Assembly (NCBI RefSeq): GCF_002837185.1
Contig: NZ_KZ477993.1
Location: 1-64,000, forward strand
Direction: 5' to 3'
Origin: Pseudomonas fluorescens
Lineage (GTDB): Bacteria; Pseudomonadota; Gammaproteobacteria; Pseudomonadales; Pseudomonadaceae
Length of the DNA: 64,000 nt
In this document: piece by piece, positions 42,653-51,178 of the stretch
How the letters are laid out: each line of letters begins with the position of its first letter
Numbering within the stretch: the first letter of the stretch is position 1
Notes under the pieces: model-generated
What the model saw: only the letters and a program-made list of their open reading frames with translations
Database searches by the model: none
What the model was told of the DNA's origin: nothing
Made by a program: the position numbers and the translations under genes

Positions 42653-43057
42653 ACCGCGATAGGTGGAGAAGCCGTAAGGGCTGAGCAGCAGCGGGATGTG
42701 GTAGTGCTGGTCGGCCTGCTTGACCTGGAAAATCACCGGCACTTCGGGGAAGAAGGTTTCGCGGTTGGCTTTCTTGTAATAGTCGCCAGTCTTGAACACC
42801 ACGCGGTACTCGCCCGGTTTCATGCTGCGATCAGCGGGAAACAGTTCGGCGATGCGCCCCTGTTCATTGGTCACGCCCCGGGACAGCGATTGCCATTGGT
42901 CGCCCACGTGTTCTTCCAGGGTGACGTTGACGCCGGCGCTGGGCAGGCCGTTTTCCAGGTTGAGCACATGCACGCTCAGCGGGTTGCCGGCGGCCATGGC
43001 CAGGGTGCACAGGCCGCTCAGGCTGAGGGCTGCGAGGGTCATGCTGAGGGTTTTCAT
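42647..43057 (-). CDS. Periplasmic 5-hydroxyisourate hydrolase (transthyretin-like)
   Basis: 136 residues from ATG 43057 with a signal peptide (MKTLSMTLAALSLSGL...MAAG). The mature part has the HIUase features: the N-terminal HVLNLENGLPSAGV, an internal Arg (RGVTNEQGRI), HYHIPLLLSPYGFSTYRGS, and the C-terminal YRGS tetrapeptide. It hydrolyses hydroxyisourate in urate breakdown. Most bacterial enzymes are cytoplasmic; the signal peptide places this one outside. It tail-overlaps the Crp-like gene by 6 bases. Confidence 0.85.
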   Translation of the reverse strand: MKTLSMTLAALSLSGLCTLAMAAGNPLSVHVLNLENGLPSAGVNVTLEEHVGDQWQSLSRGVTNEQGRIAELFPADRSMKPGEYRVVFKTGDYYKKANRETFFPEVPVIFQVKQADQHYHIPLLLSPYGFSTYRGS

Positions 43058-43086
43058 CGTGAAGTCCTTTTTTGACAGAGGTGGTA

Positions 43087-43560
43087 TCAAGGGGTGATTT
43101 TCAGGCCCAGTTGCTCGGCCGCCTGTACCGCGCAGGCTTCGTCCTGCGCGGCGCCGCCGGCACCGGCAATACCCAGCGCGCCGACCAGCTCGGCATCGGC
43201 AAACAGCGGCACGCCACCGCCGAGCAACAGCAACTCGGGCAAGCTGTTAAGGTTGGCGGCCTCGGGGTTGTTGCGTGCGCGTTCGGCGAACAGTCGGGTC
43301 GGGGTTTTGCTCGACAACGCCGTGTAGGCCTTGCGCTGGCTGGCGAGGCTGTTGTGTGGGCCGACGCCGTCGGCGCGCAGGCTCAGCAACAGGTTGCCGC
43401 CACGGTCGAGTACGGTCAGCGCGGCGGTGCAGTGCGCCAGGCCGGCATCGGCCAATTGGCGCGCGGTACGCAGATCCAGCTCGGCGTGGCGTGGCAGTTG
43501 CGGCGTGGCCTGGGCGGCAGTCGCCACGGCGAGGCTCAGGAACAAGGCAGTGCGAAACAT
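43087..43560 (-). CDS. GlcG/HbpS-family protein, exported
   Basis: 157 residues from ATG 43560 with a signal peptide (LFLSLAVATAAQA). The GlcG/HbpS (DUF336) domain shows ALTVLDRGGNLLLSLRADGVGP, YTALSSKTPT and LLLGGGVPLF. Some members bind haem or protect from oxidation. It lies 30 bases upstream of the HIU hydrolase in the same direction and is probably cotranscribed. Confidence 0.85.
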   Translation of the reverse strand: MFRTALFLSLAVATAAQATPQLPRHAELDLRTARQLADAGLAHCTAALTVLDRGGNLLLSLRADGVGPHNSLASQRKAYTALSSKTPTRLFAERARNNPEAANLNSLPELLLLGGGVPLFADAELVGALGIAGAGGAAQDEACAVQAAEQLGLKITP

Positions 43561-43660
43561 GGTGAGGGCTCCAGATGGCAGGCCGTCACGGTAGCCAGTG
43601 GACGTGGTCAAAAGCCGCACAATTTGATGACAGGTTTGTAATCAAACCCAGAGGTAAGGC

Positions 43661-44026
43661 ATGCAGGTGTTGTTAGTGGAAGACCAGCCGCAACTGGCGC
43701 AACGCATGGCCCAGGGCCTGAGCGAAGCGGGTTTCGGCGTGGAAGTCGCGGCCAACGGCATGGCGGCGCAGCGCTTTGTGGAAAGCACCGAGTACGACCT
43801 GGTGATCCTGGACGTGATGCTGCCGGGCCTGAATGCGTGGAAGTTGCAGCAGGCGATTCGCCAGCGAGGAGAAACGCCCGTGCTGTTCCTGACCACGCCG
43901 GATGGCATTGAAGATCGGCTGCGAGGGTTGGAATTGCATGAGGATGATTACTTGCTCAAGCCGTTTGACGCCAAGGCGTTGGTGGCGCGGGTGAGGAAAT
44001 TGTTGCGGCGTGATCGGGGGCGGTGA
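43661..44026 (+). CDS. Receiver-only response regulator
   Basis: 121 residues: a complete CheY-like receiver with acidic pair E7/D8, phosphoacceptor D51, T78/T79 and K100, but no DNA-binding domain. The sequence is OmpR-type (ILDVMLPGLNAWKLQQAIR), where an effector domain would normally follow. No histidine kinase is adjacent. It is either a phosphorelay or protein-contact regulator or the stump of a CopR-like gene; the intact reading frame suggests use. Confidence 0.75.
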   Translation: MQVLLVEDQPQLAQRMAQGLSEAGFGVEVAANGMAAQRFVESTEYDLVILDVMLPGLNAWKLQQAIRQRGETPVLFLTTPDGIEDRLRGLELHEDDYLLKPFDAKALVARVRKLLRRDRGR

Positions 44027-44040
44027 TTGCCAGTGACACC

Positions 44041-44116
44041 GCTATCGGGGGCAAGCCCCCTCCCACATTTGAACTGTGAATACCTTCAAGTGTGGGAGGG
44101 GGCTTGCCCCCGATGA
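44041..44116. repeat. Paired GGGGGC-type repeats, inverted twin of 49995-50074
   Basis: Two hairpin arms with a 26-base spacer (ttgaactgtgaataccttc). The whole unit, spacer included, is repeated in reverse orientation at 49995-50074. Confidence 0.75.
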
Positions 44117-44141
44117 GGCCCTCAAAAACACCCCCATTCAC

Positions 44142-45146
44142 CTAGCGCAACCCCTCCCTGAACTGCCCCGGCGTCATCCCCGTCCAGCGCTTGAACGCCC
44201 GGTTGAAACTGCTGGTATCGGCAAACCCCAGCAAATGACTGATCTCGGCCAATGAACACTGCGGGTCGCGCAGGTGCAACAGCGCCAGGTTCTGCCGGCA
44301 TTCATTGAGCAACGCATCAAACCGACACCCTTCATCCGCCAGGTGCCGCTGCAGGCTGCGCAGACTCAAATGCAACGCCTGGGCGATCCGCTCCGCGCCG
44401 GGTTCGCCGTCGGGCAGTTGCGCCTCGATGGCGGCGCGCACCTTGCGCTCCCAGGTCAGCGGTTGCAGTTGCGCCAGGGTGCGCTTGAGCACGGTTTCAT
44501 TGTGTTCGGCCAACTCCGGGTTGGCATCGTCCAGGTGGCTGTCGAAGTCGCGGGCGGCGAACTCCAGGCGGTCTTCCTCGGCGCCAAAGAACACTGGCGC
44601 ACGAAACACCGTGTGCCAGGGCGCGGGGTCGGCCGGCGCCGGGCGCCGCAGGTAAACCGCCAGCGGTGCGTAGTCGCGCCCCAGGCGGTTGCGGCAGGTC
44701 CGCACATAGATCGCCGCAAATGCATCGATGGCTTCCAGCGCCGGTGCCGGGCTGCCTTCGGGTTGCAGCAGGCGAAAACGGTAGCAGTCGCCGTGTCGGC
44801 TCAACTCCAGGCTCAGCGCATCACTGACCACCTGGTGATAGCGCACGATTCGTTCGAACACTTCGCGCAAACTGCCGCTGGCCACCAGCGCATAACCCAA
44901 CGCATGAAAGGTGGTGGGGCTGACAAACCGCGACACCCGCAAACCAATCGCCGGATCGCCACTGGCTCGCACCGCCAGTGCCCACAGGCGTGTGGTGGCC
45001 GACAACGGGTAGCGTGCGTTCGGGTCGTCCATCAGCAGCGGGTCGAGCCCGGCCTCAAGGCACAGCGCGGCGCTGTCCAGGCCCAGGGCATCGAGTTGTT
45101 TGCGCAGGGCGCGGGTCCAGCTGGCGAGGGAGGTGGGTTCAGTCAT
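44142..45146 (-). CDS. AraC-family transcription regulator
   Basis: 334 residues. An N-terminal arabinose-binding-like domain of the OruR/ArgR-like group (about 25-210) precedes two C-terminal helix-turn-helix motifs (AQALHLSLRSLQRHLADEG and LAEISHLLGFADTSSFNRAF). It is divergent from the desaturase-like gene 101 bases away, a likely target. Confidence 0.88.
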   Translation of the reverse strand: MTEPTSLASWTRALRKQLDALGLDSAALCLEAGLDPLLMDDPNARYPLSATTRLWALAVRASGDPAIGLRVSRFVSPTTFHALGYALVASGSLREVFERIVRYHQVVSDALSLELSRHGDCYRFRLLQPEGSPAPALEAIDAFAAIYVRTCRNRLGRDYAPLAVYLRRPAPADPAPWHTVFRAPVFFGAEEDRLEFAARDFDSHLDDANPELAEHNETVLKRTLAQLQPLTWERKVRAAIEAQLPDGEPGAERIAQALHLSLRSLQRHLADEGCRFDALLNECRQNLALLHLRDPQCSLAEISHLLGFADTSSFNRAFKRWTGMTPGQFREGLR

Positions 45147-45247
45147 GGCGATTGGCGCTTGCGGTCAACAGGTTGGCGTGCGGAGCTAGCGGCCTGCGCC
45201 AGGGTTGGGTGCAGGATGCAGGCATCACTCCACAAGAGAATGGAAGC

Positions 45248-46318
45248 ATGGACGGTACTTGTGCAAGTCCCCAGCAGATGAACGCGCAACAGCGTTCGGC
45301 GCATATCCGCGAGGTGGTGCTGGCCGAGGGCGCGCGCCTGCGCCGACGGCACCCCTGGCTGCTGCATCAGGATGCGCTGGGCGCGGGCATCCTGGCGCTC
45401 GCGTTGGTCGGCATGATCGGTTCGGCGGCGCTGTATATCAGCGGTCACATGGCCTGGTGGGTGTGCCTGCTGCTCAATGCCTTCTTCGCCTCACTCACCC
45501 ATGAGCTGGAGCACGACCTGATCCACAGCATGTACTTTCGCAAGCAGCGCGTGCCCCACAACCTGATGATGGGCCTGGTGTGGCTAGCGCGGCCGAGCAC
45601 GATCAACCCGTGGATTCGCCGGCACCTGCACCTCAATCATCACAAGGTCTCCGGCACCGAGGCCGACATGGAAGAGCGTGCGATCACCAACGGCGAGCCC
45701 TGGGGCATCGCGCGGTTGCTGATGGTGGGGGACAACATGATGTCGGCCATGATCCGCCTGCTGCGCGCCAGGACCTGGCCGCACCGGTTCAGCATCCTCA
45801 AGCGGGTGCTGCTGGTGTACGCACCGCTGGCGCTGCTGCATTGGGGCGCGTGGTACATATTCCTCGGCTTTCATGCCGCCAACGGCATCGCCGGCCTGAT
45901 AGGCGCGCCTATCGACTGGTCAGCCGGGACGCTGCAGATGATGCAGGTGATCGATATCGCGGCGGTGGTGATCATCGGCCCCAACGTGCTGCGCACCTTT
46001 TGCCTGCACTTCGTCAGTTCCAACATGCATTACTACGGCGATGTGGAGCCGGGCAATGTGATCCAGCAGACCCAGGTGCTCAACCCCTGGTGGATGTGGC
46101 CGTTGCAGGCGTTCTGTTTCAATTTCGGCAGCACCCACGGCATCCACCATTTTGTGGTGAAGGAGCCGTTCTATATCCGCCAGATGACGGTCAGGGTGGC
46201 GCATAAGGTCATGGCCGAGATGGGCGTGCGCTTCAATGATTTCGGCACCTTTGCGCGGGCCAATCGGTTTGAACGCGAGGAGCAACCGGACAGCGAACTC
46301 GCGTTCAGCAAGCAATGA
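45248..46318 (+). CDS. Membrane fatty-acid desaturase-family protein
   Basis: 356 residues from ATG 45248; the open frame upstream is not coding. Histidine boxes HELEHDLIH, HLHLNHHK and GIHHF define a di-iron membrane hydroxylase or desaturase. About five membrane segments. The substrate is unknown (fatty acid, sterol-like or alkane). The divergent AraC gene is the probable regulator. It tail-overlaps the ABC ATPase by 14 bases. Confidence 0.85.
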   Translation: MDGTCASPQQMNAQQRSAHIREVVLAEGARLRRRHPWLLHQDALGAGILALALVGMIGSAALYISGHMAWWVCLLLNAFFASLTHELEHDLIHSMYFRKQRVPHNLMMGLVWLARPSTINPWIRRHLHLNHHKVSGTEADMEERAITNGEPWGIARLLMVGDNMMSAMIRLLRARTWPHRFSILKRVLLVYAPLALLHWGAWYIFLGFHAANGIAGLIGAPIDWSAGTLQMMQVIDIAAVVIIGPNVLRTFCLHFVSSNMHYYGDVEPGNVIQQTQVLNPWWMWPLQAFCFNFGSTHGIHHFVVKEPFYIRQMTVRVAHKVMAEMGVRFNDFGTFARANRFEREEQPDSELAFSKQ

Positions 46319-47120
46319 ACGCCAGCGGCAGGTCGCGAATCTGTTCGCGCACCGGCGGCTGGTAGTGATCGTTGCTGATCAGTTCATGCAGCAGTTCTTC
46401 GCGCAATTGGTGGAATTCAAAGCTGCTGCGCTGGCGCGGGTGGGGCAGGGCGATCTCGACCACCTGCTTGATCCGCCCGGGCCGGGGCTCCATCACCACC
46501 ACGCGGTCGGCGAGGAAGATCGCCTCTTCCACATCGTGGGTCACCAGCACCGTGGTGATTTTGGCGCGGGCGCGAATCGCCAGCAGTTCGTCCTGCATCT
46601 GCTGGCGGGTCAGCGCATCCAGTGCGCCGAACGGCTCGTCCAGCAGCAGAATCCGTGGGCTGGCCACCAGGCCACGGGCGATCGCTACCCGTTGCGCCAT
46701 ACCGCCGGACAGTTGGTGGGGATAGGCGCGGGTGAAGTCGGTGAGGCCCACCAGTTCGATAAAGTCGCCAATGCGTCGGCTGCGCTCGGCCTCGCTCAAG
46801 GGCTCATTGACCAGGCCCAGGCCGATGTTCTGCGCCACCGTCAGCCAGGGGAACAAGCGGTGTTCCTGGAACACGATGCCGCGTTCGCTGCCGATGCCGC
46901 TCACGGCTTTGCCATCGACCTGAATCTGCCCGCGAAACTGCGTATCCAGCCCCACCAGCAAGCGTAAAAGCGTGGACTTGCCGCAGCCGCTCGAACCGAC
47001 AATTGCCACAAATTCGCCCTCGGCAATCTCCAGGTTGAATTCGCGGATGGCTTCCAGCTCGACGCCATCCACATCGAAGGACTTGCCCACATGGTTGAAG
47101 CTGACAATCGGTGCGTTCAT
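46305..47120 (-). CDS. atsC: Sulfate-ester ABC transporter ATPase (AtsC-like)
   Basis: 271 residues of the SsuB/TauB group: Walker A GSSGCGKST, signature LSGGMAQR, Walker [12 protein letters not shown] and His in LVTHDVEEA. The ATG overlaps the permease stop by 4 bases. With the fused permease and the divergent binding protein it forms an importer for sulfate esters or sulfonates. The ats naming follows the neighbouring atsK and the known atsRBC layout of Pseudomonas. Confidence 0.75.
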   Translation of the reverse strand: MNAPIVSFNHVGKSFDVDGVELEAIREFNLEIAEGEFVAIVGSSGCGKSTLLRLLVGLDTQFRGQIQVDGKAVSGIGSERGIVFQEHRLFPWLTVAQNIGLGLVNEPLSEAERSRRIGDFIELVGLTDFTRAYPHQLSGGMAQRVAIARGLVASPRILLLDEPFGALDALTRQQMQDELLAIRARAKITTVLVTHDVEEAIFLADRVVVMEPRPGRIKQVVEIALPHPRQRSSFEFHQLREELLHELISNDHYQPPVREQIRDLPLAFIAC

Positions 47121-48691
47121 GCGTGTCTCCAGCCGGTGACGCGGCTTTCAAGGCGTTGGCCGATAAGGTTGAGGGTGGCGCCGGTGAGGCCGACCAGCAG
47201 CATGCCGCTCATGATCAAATCCATGCGCAGCAACTGCTGGGCGCCGATCATGAGGCTGCCGATGCCGCCATTGGACGGCATGAAGTATTCCGCGCCGATG
47301 GTGCCCAGCCAGGCGTAGATCAGGCTCAGGCGCAGCCCGGCGAAAATGCCCGGCGCGGCACCGGGCAGTATCAGGCGGCGCAGCCGCTGGAACAGGTTCA
47401 GGCGCAGCACCTGCGCGGCTTCGTTCAGTTGCGGTGACAGGTTCAACACGCTGCGCTGGGTGGCGATAAACAGCGGGAAAAACGCCGCCAGGCCAATGAA
47501 CACCCACTTGGCCAATTCCCCCAGGCCAAACCAGGCCGTGAGCAACGGCACCCAGGCAAAGATTGCGATCTGGCGCAAAGCCGCCAGGGTAGGGCCGAGC
47601 ACCCGCTCGCTGCGCGGTGACAAGCCCAGCCATAAGCCGATGGCAAACCCCAGGCTGGCGCCCAATGCCAGGCCACCCAGGGTGCGCCCCAGGCTTTTGC
47701 CCAGCGCGCCCGACAGCGTGCCATCCACGACGCCCGTGGCGGTGGTCTGCAGCACAGTCCATGGGCTCACCAGGATATTCGCGTCGACCCAGCCCTGCTG
47801 CGTCGCCACTTGCCACAGCGCCAGCAACCCCAGCGGCAGCAGCCACGGCTGCAGGCGCTGCCAACCCTGGTAACGCGGGCCGCGCCGGATGTGCGCGGTG
47901 GCCGGATGCGGCCAGTGCACCCATTTGCGGTCCAGCCAGCCGACGCCACGGTCCATCACCACGCCCAGCACGCCGATGACCACGATGCACACAAAGACAA
48001 TATCGAGCATGAACAACTGGCGTGCCCACACCATCAGGTAGCCGATGCCTTCACTGGAGGCCAGCAACTCCACCGCCAGCAGCGACGTCCAACCGGCCGC
48101 CAGGGCCAGGCGCACACCGGCCATGAACGCCGGCAGTGCGGCGGGCAGGATCAGTCGGCGGATCAGCAGGTGGGTGGGCAGGCGCAGCACGCGGGCAGCT
48201 TCGCGCAACTGCGGCTGGGCATCGCGCACGCCGACCAGCGTATGCAAGGTCACGGGTACCACGATGGCCTTGACCAGCACCACCAGTTTCAGGGTTTCGC
48301 CGATGCCGAAAAACACCATGAACAACGGGATCCACGCCAGGGTCGGCACTTGCGCCAGCGCGCTGAACGTGGGAAACACCAGGCGCTCGGCGCGCGCATT
48401 GAAGCCCAGCCAGGCGCCGAGCAACGCACCGGCGCCGATGCCCGCCAGCAAGCCCCAGAACAAGCGCTGCACACTGATCGCCAGATGGCTCCATAGCTCG
48501 CCGCCCGCCAGTTCCACGGCGCTGCTCCACACCAGTGCAGGCGGCGGCAGGATTTGTTCGCTCATCCACTGATGACGGCTGGCCAGCCACCACAAGGCTA
48601 ATAGCGTCAGCGGTAACAGCCAGGGGCTGAGCGCCGGCCAGCGCAGTGTGGGGGTGGTCAGAGGCGGGCTTAACCGTGCGGTCCGGGCCAT
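47117..48691 (-). CDS. atsB: Fused double permease of a sulfate-ester ABC transporter (AtsB-like)
   Basis: 524 residues made of two SsuC-type permease halves (about 20-255 and 275-520). Each has its own EAA-type loop: LREAARVLRLPTHLLIRRL in the first, LNEAAQVLRLNLFQRLRRL in the second. About twelve membrane segments in total. Most ABC importers of this class use two separate or identical subunits; the fusion fixes a heterodimeric channel. It is divergent from atsR. Confidence 0.8.
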   Translation of the reverse strand: MARTARLSPPLTTPTLRWPALSPWLLPLTLLALWWLASRHQWMSEQILPPPALVWSSAVELAGGELWSHLAISVQRLFWGLLAGIGAGALLGAWLGFNARAERLVFPTFSALAQVPTLAWIPLFMVFFGIGETLKLVVLVKAIVVPVTLHTLVGVRDAQPQLREAARVLRLPTHLLIRRLILPAALPAFMAGVRLALAAGWTSLLAVELLASSEGIGYLMVWARQLFMLDIVFVCIVVIGVLGVVMDRGVGWLDRKWVHWPHPATAHIRRGPRYQGWQRLQPWLLPLGLLALWQVATQQGWVDANILVSPWTVLQTTATGVVDGTLSGALGKSLGRTLGGLALGASLGFAIGLWLGLSPRSERVLGPTLAALRQIAIFAWVPLLTAWFGLGELAKWVFIGLAAFFPLFIATQRSVLNLSPQLNEAAQVLRLNLFQRLRRLILPGAAPGIFAGLRLSLIYAWLGTIGAEYFMPSNGGIGSLMIGAQQLLRMDLIMSGMLLVGLTGATLNLIGQRLESRVTGWRHA

Positions 48692-48969
48692 CGGGGACCT
48701 TCCTTTCGTTATGTGATTCCGATCTTATAAAAACGTAATCAAGATGATTGTGCGATAAGAGAGTCCATTTAAAGCCCGTGCCCGGCACGCATCCAATGCA
48801 TTCGGAGAATATTTTCGATGCTGTTTATGCATAGCCCGCTGCAGCCTGCGGTTTGTCTCGCATAGTTCAAAAGGTTATTAAATTGTGAATTTATAGTATT
48901 TAAAGTTTCTATCTGCCTATGTCTACTTTCAGCTCCCCAGGCGACCGTCGCCCACCAGGAGCTGCCCTT

Positions 48970-49971
48970 ATGAAACTGCCCTTCAAACGTCTGATCACGC
49001 TGTTCGCCGCTACCGCGCTGGCGGGTCTGGTGCAGGCCGCCGAGCTCAAGGAAATCCGCATTGCCGTGCCAGACCTCAGCGCCGGGAGCCAACACAGCGG
49101 CGGCGGCATCACCGATGTATTGCGCCAACAGCAGATCTTCGAAAAGGCCTTTGCCGACCAGGGCATCACGATTCAATGGAATTACTTCAAGGGCGCGGGC
49201 CCGGTGATCAATGAAGCCTTCGCCAATGGCCAGGTGGACCTCGCTTATCTCGGCGACCTGGCGGCCATCATCGGCCGTTCCAATGGGCTGGATACCCGCC
49301 TGCTCAGCGCTACCGCGCGTGACATCAAGCAGTACCTGGGCGTGGTGCCGGGCTCGGGCATCAAGACCCTGCACGACCTCAAGGGCAAGCGCGTCGCGGT
49401 GTTTCGCGGCACGGCCAGCCAATTGTCATTCGACAGCGCATTGGCCAGCCAGGGCCTGAGTGAAAAGGACCTGAAAGTCATCAACCTGGATTACAACGCT
49501 GCCGGTGCGGCGTTGGCCGCCAAGCAGATCGACGCGACCTGGGGCGGCTCCAACCTCACGGCGCTGCAAGCCAAGGGGCTGGCCGAGATCGCCCTGACCA
49601 CCAAGGACCTGAACGGCGCCGGCAGCATCCAGGCGGTATTGGTGGGTAGCAAACAGTTTGTCGACGGGCATCCCGACGCGGTGGCCAAGTTGCTCAAGGC
49701 CCAGCAGCAGGCGGTGCAATGGTTGACCGATGACAACAACAAACAGGCCTACATCGAGCTGGTGTCGGGGCTGGCCAGTTATCCGCCAGTGATCCTGAGC
49801 AATGATTTGAAGGACCAGCAGCTCAGCCAGATTTTCCCGGCGACGCTGGACCCGGTGTTCCTGGGCAAATTGCAGGATGCGGTGGATCTGGCTTCCAGGG
49901 AGAAGTTGATTCGCCGCTCGTTTCAGGTGAGTGATTGGGTGGCGCCTGGGTTGGCGGCGGCGGGGCTTTGA
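48970..49971 (+). CDS. atsR: Periplasmic binding protein for sulfate esters or sulfonates (AtsR-like)
   Basis: 333 residues from ATG 48970 with a signal peptide ending about LVQAAE (residue 25). It is SsuA/TauA-like: IRIAVPDLSAGSQHSGGG, INEAFANGQVDLAYLGDL, GIKTLHDLKGKRVAVFRGT. It delivers substrate to the divergent AtsB-AtsC. The 278-base region upstream is AT-rich and probably contains both promoters. Confidence 0.78.
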   Translation: MKLPFKRLITLFAATALAGLVQAAELKEIRIAVPDLSAGSQHSGGGITDVLRQQQIFEKAFADQGITIQWNYFKGAGPVINEAFANGQVDLAYLGDLAAIIGRSNGLDTRLLSATARDIKQYLGVVPGSGIKTLHDLKGKRVAVFRGTASQLSFDSALASQGLSEKDLKVINLDYNAAGAALAAKQIDATWGGSNLTALQAKGLAEIALTTKDLNGAGSIQAVLVGSKQFVDGHPDAVAKLLKAQQQAVQWLTDDNNKQAYIELVSGLASYPPVILSNDLKDQQLSQIFPATLDPVFLGKLQDAVDLASREKLIRRSFQVSDWVAPGLAAAGL

Positions 49972-49994
49972 GTCTGGTGGTGCCTGGGCTATAG

Positions 49995-50074
49995 CTATCG
50001 GGGGCAAGCCCCCTCCCACACTTTGAAGGTATTCACAGTTCAAATGTGGGAGGGGGCTTGCCCCCGATGAGGCC
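49995..50074. repeat. Paired GGGGGC-type repeats, inverted twin of 44041-44116
   Basis: Reverse-complement copy of the unit at 44041-44116, spacer included, with a single-base indel. The two bracket the AraC, desaturase and ats genes. Confidence 0.75.
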
Positions 50075-50076
50075 GT

Positions 50077-51003
50077 TCAGACCGCCACACTCACCTCCTG
50101 CCTGTCGACCTCCACCAACACCTCAATCATCGCTTTAGCCGCCGGCGACAACCGCGCCCCCGTGCGGCTGACGATTCCGCACCGCGCACTCAGGGTCTCC
50201 ATGTTCTGCGGCAGATTGCGCCAGTGCAGCAGCACCAGCGCGCCGCTGGCGATGTCCTCGGCGAACGCTTCCTCGGTGCCCACGCCGATGGCGTTGGACT
50301 GCAGCACGATTTTCACCAGCGCCGGGAAGTGTTCGGTCTGGATGCTCGGCGAAAAATCCATGCGCCCGCTCAGGTTTGCCAGCAGTTTGCGAATGCCCTG
50401 GGAGATCAGCGGCGCCGCCAGCGGGTAGTCGAACATGTCATTGGTCGACAGGCTGTCCTTGGCCAGCAGCGGGTGCCCCGGGCGGCAGAAAAACACGCCG
50501 CGTTTGGCGGTCAGCGCACGGGTCTGGAAGTTCGGGTCGGCTTCGAACTGGCGGATGTCGGCAATGAAGAATTCGATCTCCTCGCGGCTCAGGGCGCGGC
50601 TGAGTTTTTCCCAGTTATCCACCTGGAAACCGGTGCGGATTTTCGGGTGCGCGCCGATAAACCGCGCCACCGCATCCGGCACCAGTTTCACCGCCGGCGC
50701 CGGGCCGCAGCCGAAGCGCAGGTCGCCGGCATCGAGTTTGGTCATGCGCGTGACTTCACTGCTCAGCAAGGCGGCGCCGTGCACCAGGCTCAGGGCGTGT
50801 TGCAACACCACCTGGCCTTCGGGTGTGGGGCGCAGGTCCTTGTGGCCACGGTCGACCAGCACGCAGCCGAACTCCTGTTCCAGCCCCTGGATACTGCGGC
50901 TGAACGCCGGTTGAGTGATGCCCATGGCGTCCGCCGCGCGTACGAAACTGCGGTGTTCGTTGAGGGCAATGAGGTAGCGCAGTTGACGCAGATCCATATG
51001 CAT
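50077..51003 (-). CDS. sftR: LysR regulator of sulfate-ester genes (SftR-like)
   Basis: 308 residues; the start is ambiguous among three nearby ATGs, and 51003 is favoured by alignment with the paralogue at 53995. N-terminal winged helix (MGITQPAFSRSIQGLEQEFG) and a two-lobe effector domain. It is divergent from atsK, matching P. putida S-313, where SftR controls atsK, atsRBC and the TonB receptor SftP. It is likely to sense a sulfur metabolite. Confidence 0.7.
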   Translation of the reverse strand: MHMDLRQLRYLIALNEHRSFVRAADAMGITQPAFSRSIQGLEQEFGCVLVDRGHKDLRPTPEGQVVLQHALSLVHGAALLSSEVTRMTKLDAGDLRFGCGPAPAVKLVPDAVARFIGAHPKIRTGFQVDNWEKLSRALSREEIEFFIADIRQFEADPNFQTRALTAKRGVFFCRPGHPLLAKDSLSTNDMFDYPLAAPLISQGIRKLLANLSGRMDFSPSIQTEHFPALVKIVLQSNAIGVGTEEAFAEDIASGALVLLHWRNLPQNMETLSARCGIVSRTGARLSPAAKAMIEVLVEVDRQEVSVAV

Positions 51004-51071
51004 TCCCGGCATTTGAAAAATAGGTCGAAGGCATTTGCGAGCGACGGAGCTGAGGTTTTAAATGCAAGCTC

Positions 51072-51089
51072 TTATTCCGTCAACGAAGC
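51072..51089 (+). promoter_or_regulatory. TTATTCC-type box upstream of atsK
   Basis: ttattccgtcaacgaagc, 107 bases before the atsK start and 69 before the sftR start. It resembles boxes at 61898 and (inverted) 63533. Candidate site for CysB or SftR. Confidence 0.4.
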
Positions 51090-51178
51090 ATTAGTTCATT
51101 TGCTAGATCTAAAATGCATATGAATAGAGCGTTGCCGGCGAGCGTTCCACCATCCGCAGGCACATGAGGGTCACCACA

